Assembly (NCBI RefSeq): GCF_038562415.1 | Contig: NZ_JBCFBA010000007.1 | Span: forward strand, 124,001-188,000 | Reading direction: 5' to 3' | Source of the DNA: Solidesulfovibrio sp. | GTDB taxonomy: Bacteria > Desulfobacterota > Desulfovibrionia > Desulfovibrionales > Desulfovibrionaceae | Length of the DNA: 64,000 nucleotides | Shown here: in pieces, positions 61,434 through 64,000 of the stretch | How positions within the stretch are numbered: position 1 is the stretch's first letter | Layout: each line of letters starts with the position of its first letter | Translations under genes and position numbers: made by a program | The notes under the pieces: model-generated | The model's input: only the letters and a program-made list of their open reading frames with translations | Databases searched by the model: none | What the model was told of the DNA's origin: nothing

Positions 61434-62999
61434 TTAGCGGGCCAGGTCGGCGGATTGGGCCACGGTCAGCGGCGCGGCGAGTTCCATGCGCTGGGCCAGC
61501 GGCATGTCCGGCGTCAGGCCCATGGCCTGGTTTTTCGCGTTCATGGCGGACAGCACCCGCTCGATGGACGGCTCGATGGTCCTGATCGCCAGGGACGGGG
61601 CCAGGCCGATGTAAAAGACCAGCAGGGCCAGGGGAACGAGGGTGGCCCACTCCCGGGCGCCCAGGTCGTACCAGCCCTTCTTGAAGGAGGTGGGCTCGCC
61701 CCAGGTGACGCGCTGCAGCAGGCGCAGCATGTAGGCGGCGGCCAGCATGGCCCCGGGCACGGCGGCGAAACCCACCCAGGGGTTGCCGGCGAAAGCGCCG
61801 ATGAGGACCAGCACCTCGCCCACGAAGCTGTTGGTGCCGGGAAAGGCCAGGGAGGAGAAGGAGAAGACGCCGAACAGGAACATGTAGGCCGGCATGAACT
61901 TGCCCAGGCCCTGGTTGTCAGCGATCTCCCGGCTGTGGCTGCGCTCGTAGAGCAGGCCGACCATCATGAACAGGCCGCCGGTGGTGATGCCGTGGTTGAG
62001 CATCTGCAGGATGGCGCCGGAGACGCCCTTGACGCTGAAAAGGAAGATGCCCAGCGTCACGAAGCCCATGTGGCCCACGGACGAGTAGGCGATGAGCTTC
62101 TTGATGTCGGTTTGCCCCAGGGCGATGCAGCCGCCGTAGAGGATGGAGGCGATGGAGACGGCGATCATGACCGGCGCGGCCGTGACCGACGCGGCCGGGG
62201 TCAGGGGCAGGCAAAAGCGCAGGAAGCCGTAGGTGCCCATCTTGAGCAGGATGGCGGCCAGCAGCACGCTGCCCGCGGCCGGGGCCTCGACGTGGGCGGC
62301 CGGCAGCCAGGTGTGGAACGGGAACATGGGCACCTTGATGGCGAAGGCGAGCGCCATGGCCAGGAAAGCCCACATCTGGAAGCGGAAGGAATAGGTCTTT
62401 TCCATCAGCTCCGGTATGGCGAAGGTGCCGCCGACCTGCCGAAAGGCCACGATGGCGGCCAGAAGCAGGGTCGAGCCGGCAAGCGTGTACAGGAAGAACT
62501 TGATGGAGGCGTAGCGCCGCCGGGGACCGCCCCACACGGCGATGAGCAGGTACATCGGCACGAGCATGGCTTCCCAGAAGACGTAGAACAGGACGAAGTC
62601 CAGGGCGGCGAAGACGCCGATGCAGGCCGAGGTCATCAGCAACAGGCAGAAGTGGAACTCCGTCACCCGCTTACTGATGTAGGTCCAGGACCCGAGCACG
62701 CACAGCGGCAGCATCAGCGCGGTGAGAAGGATCATGTACAGGCTCAGGCCGTCCACGCCCAGGTGGTAGGACATGCCGAGCGCCGGCAGCCAGGGGGCGT
62801 GTTCCACGAACTGGAAGGCCGGGCCGTCGGGGGCGTAGCCCAGCAACGGCAAGGCCAGCAGGCATTCGAGAATCCCCGCGCCAAGCGTCACGAGCCTTGT
62901 GGTGTGTTCGTTTCGCCGCAGGACCAAAAGGACCACGGCGGCAACCAGCGGCAGGACGATCAGGGCCGTCACCACCGGGAATCCGTTGTGCGTCGTCAT
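61434..62999 (-). CDS. nuoM: NADH-quinone oxidoreductase subunit M
   Basis: A 521-residue proton-pumping membrane subunit, about 14 helices. FVLFYVFWEAMLVPMYLLI, FPFHTWLPAAHVEAPAAGSVLLA and KKLIAYSSVGHMGFVTLG match the family, including the key Glu in WEAML. Starts 27 bases after the MrpD/NuoL-like gene. Confidence 0.95.
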   Translation of the reverse strand: MTTHNGFPVVTALIVLPLVAAVVLLVLRRNEHTTRLVTLGAGILECLLALPLLGYAPDGPAFQFVEHAPWLPALGMSYHLGVDGLSLYMILLTALMLPLCVLGSWTYISKRVTEFHFCLLLMTSACIGVFAALDFVLFYVFWEAMLVPMYLLIAVWGGPRRRYASIKFFLYTLAGSTLLLAAIVAFRQVGGTFAIPELMEKTYSFRFQMWAFLAMALAFAIKVPMFPFHTWLPAAHVEAPAAGSVLLAAILLKMGTYGFLRFCLPLTPAASVTAAPVMIAVSIASILYGGCIALGQTDIKKLIAYSSVGHMGFVTLGIFLFSVKGVSGAILQMLNHGITTGGLFMMVGLLYERSHSREIADNQGLGKFMPAYMFLFGVFSFSSLAFPGTNSFVGEVLVLIGAFAGNPWVGFAAVPGAMLAAAYMLRLLQRVTWGEPTSFKKGWYDLGAREWATLVPLALLVFYIGLAPSLAIRTIEPSIERVLSAMNAKNQAMGLTPDMPLAQRMELAAPLTVAQSADLAR

Positions 63000-63026
63000 G
63001 CAAAGCTCCCTTGTTGGCCTTGGCGG

Positions 63027-64000
63027 TTAGCCGGCGAACCAGACGATGGCGAAAAGGACAAGGCCGATGGTCACGGCGGCGGCCAGGTAGTCCTGGAGCC
63101 GTCCGGTCTGGCCGCGGGCCACGCCGGCCCCGCCGACCTCGCGCACGCCCCTGGCCGAACCGTCGAGCACGCCGTCGATGACCTTGCCGTCAAAGACGCT
63201 GGTGCCGAGCCCGGCTTCGATGAGGGCCTTGAGGCCGACCTTCTCGTAGACATCCGTCCAGACGTTATCGATGGCCGCCACGGGGAAGGAGACGACCTTC
63301 ACGAAGCCCCGGCCCACGAGCCGGTACAGGAAGTCGAAGTCCAGGTTGCGGCTGGGGTGCGGCGGAATGATCTTTCGCATCAGGTAGAAGCCAAGGCCGG
63401 TGAAGCCGAGGATGCAGCAGGCTTGCAGCACGTGCCAGGGCGTGTAGGGCGCATAGTCCGTGGGGAACGGCAACAGGGAGTACAGCGTTTGCGGGAACAG
63501 GCCGATGCCCAGGCACAGAAGCGAGGAGATGCCCATGCCGAGGTACATGTTCCAGGGAATGGGCTTCAGTTCCACCTGGCTTTTCGGCTTGGCCCAGAAG
63601 GCGAAGTACGGAAGCTTGATGCCGACGGAGAGAAACGTGCCCACGGCGGCCAGCTCCATGCCCAGGGCCAGCCAGGTGCGATGGGCCTCGGCCGCGCCGG
63701 CGATGGTCATGGTCTTGGACACGAAGCCGTTGAAAAGCGGCATGCCCGAGATGGAGACCGCGCCGACCATGTAGCCGATCATGACCAGGGGCAGGCGCGA
63801 GGCCAGGCCGCCCAGTTCGGTCAGCTTGGCCGTGCCGGCGGAATAGAGCAGGCAGCCCGCGCCCATGAACAGCAGGCCCTTGTAGAGGATGTGGGCATAG
63901 GCGTGGGCGCAGGCGCCGTCGAGGGTCATGGCCGTGCCGATGCCGATGCCGCAGACCATGTACCCGACCTGGGAGACGATGTGGTAGGACAGGATGCGTC
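63027..64000 (-). CDS. MrpD/NuoL-like proton-translocating antiporter subunit, 5' end beyond window
   Basis: A 3' part (324 codons, including the stop) of an antiporter-type membrane protein. The frame is open to the right edge, reading RILSYHIVSQVGYMVCGIGIGTA, which resembles Na+/H+ antiporter subunit D (MrpD) as much as NuoL. AYAHILYKGLLFMGAGCLLYSAG and VSISGMPLFNGFVSKTMTI follow. Its place, just ahead of nuoM, makes it the functional NuoL here. The C-terminal region lacks NuoL's long lateral helix as far as can be seen. An internal ATG at 63959 is not the start. Confidence 0.85.
   Translation of the reverse strand, partial: RILSYHIVSQVGYMVCGIGIGTAMTLDGACAHAYAHILYKGLLFMGAGCLLYSAGTAKLTELGGLASRLPLVMIGYMVGAVSISGMPLFNGFVSKTMTIAGAAEAHRTWLALGMELAAVGTFLSVGIKLPYFAFWAKPKSQVELKPIPWNMYLGMGISSLLCLGIGLFPQTLYSLLPFPTDYAPYTPWHVLQACCILGFTGLGFYLMRKIIPPHPSRNLDFDFLYRLVGRGFVKVVSFPVAAIDNVWTDVYEKVGLKALIEAGLGTSVFDGKVIDGVLDGSARGVREVGGAGVARGQTGRLQDYLAAAVTIGLVLFAIVWFAG

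Overview
The window is a high-GC bacterial chromosome segment, by eye about 65-70% G+C except for one AT-rich island. It looks like a member of the Desulfovibrionaceae (sulfate-reducing Desulfobacterota). The reasons are a complex I operon with no NuoEFG genes at its 3' end, a sulfide:quinone-oxidoreductase-like gene paired with a DUF1641 gene, many sensor kinases and sigma-54 activators, HycB-type ferredoxins, and GC-rich palindromic spacers. The assignment is inferred from gene content; no RNA gene is present to confirm it.

Layout. 1-1.6 kb: 3' part of a chemoreceptor gene. 1.7-12.3 kb, minus strand: argF, argG, a 371-bp spacer full of inverted repeats, argH, a NifA-like sigma-54 activator, carB, purF and a small unknown gene. 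12.5-13.3 kb: two small exported proteins. 13.6-24.7 kb, plus strand: a Cys-rich PAS kinase and a sigma-54 response regulator, then a canonical -24/-12 promoter preceded by three copies of a 16-bp dyad. That promoter leads into a tightly packed run encoding an SQR-like flavoprotein, a DUF1641 protein, a lone receiver, a receiver-PAS kinase, a membrane kinase with a haem-c motif, a DsrE-like protein and a metallo-beta-lactamase-fold hydrolase. 24.8-31.1 kb, minus strand: cheW, a serine hydrolase, a phospholipase-D-like protein, a choloylglycine-hydrolase-family protein and an exported metallo-hydrolase. 31.4-35.2 kb: a PhnD-like lipoprotein and a hybrid kinase. 35.3-42.0 kb: lplA, then the NAD genes nadC-nadA-nadB, rarA and a lipoprotein gene. 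42.7-48.7 kb: an M23 peptidase, hemW, a TPR protein, a four-cluster ferredoxin with a GltD-like flavoprotein, and an EamA transporter. 48.7-54.3 kb: a GGDEF response regulator, a four-gene amino-acid ABC transporter and a GlcD-like oxidase. 54.3-55.8 kb: an AT-rich caspase-like gene closed by a terminator. 55.9-64 kb, minus strand: respiratory complex I genes in the order (MrpD/NuoL-like)-M-N-A-B-C-D-H-I, running off the right edge.

The most coherent system is the 13.6-24.7 kb cluster. A kinase and enhancer-binding protein sit directly upstream of a sigma-54 promoter with tandem dyads, and the predicted operon joins a sulfide-oxidising-type flavoprotein to a chain of redox-type sensors: PAS domains with a shared CPVxxT(F/I)E motif and a periplasmic domain with CxxCH. 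A self-contained sulfur- or redox-responsive circuit is the simplest reading, but the signal is inferred. The second notable item is the solitary caspase-like gene, whose composition shows it was acquired horizontally.
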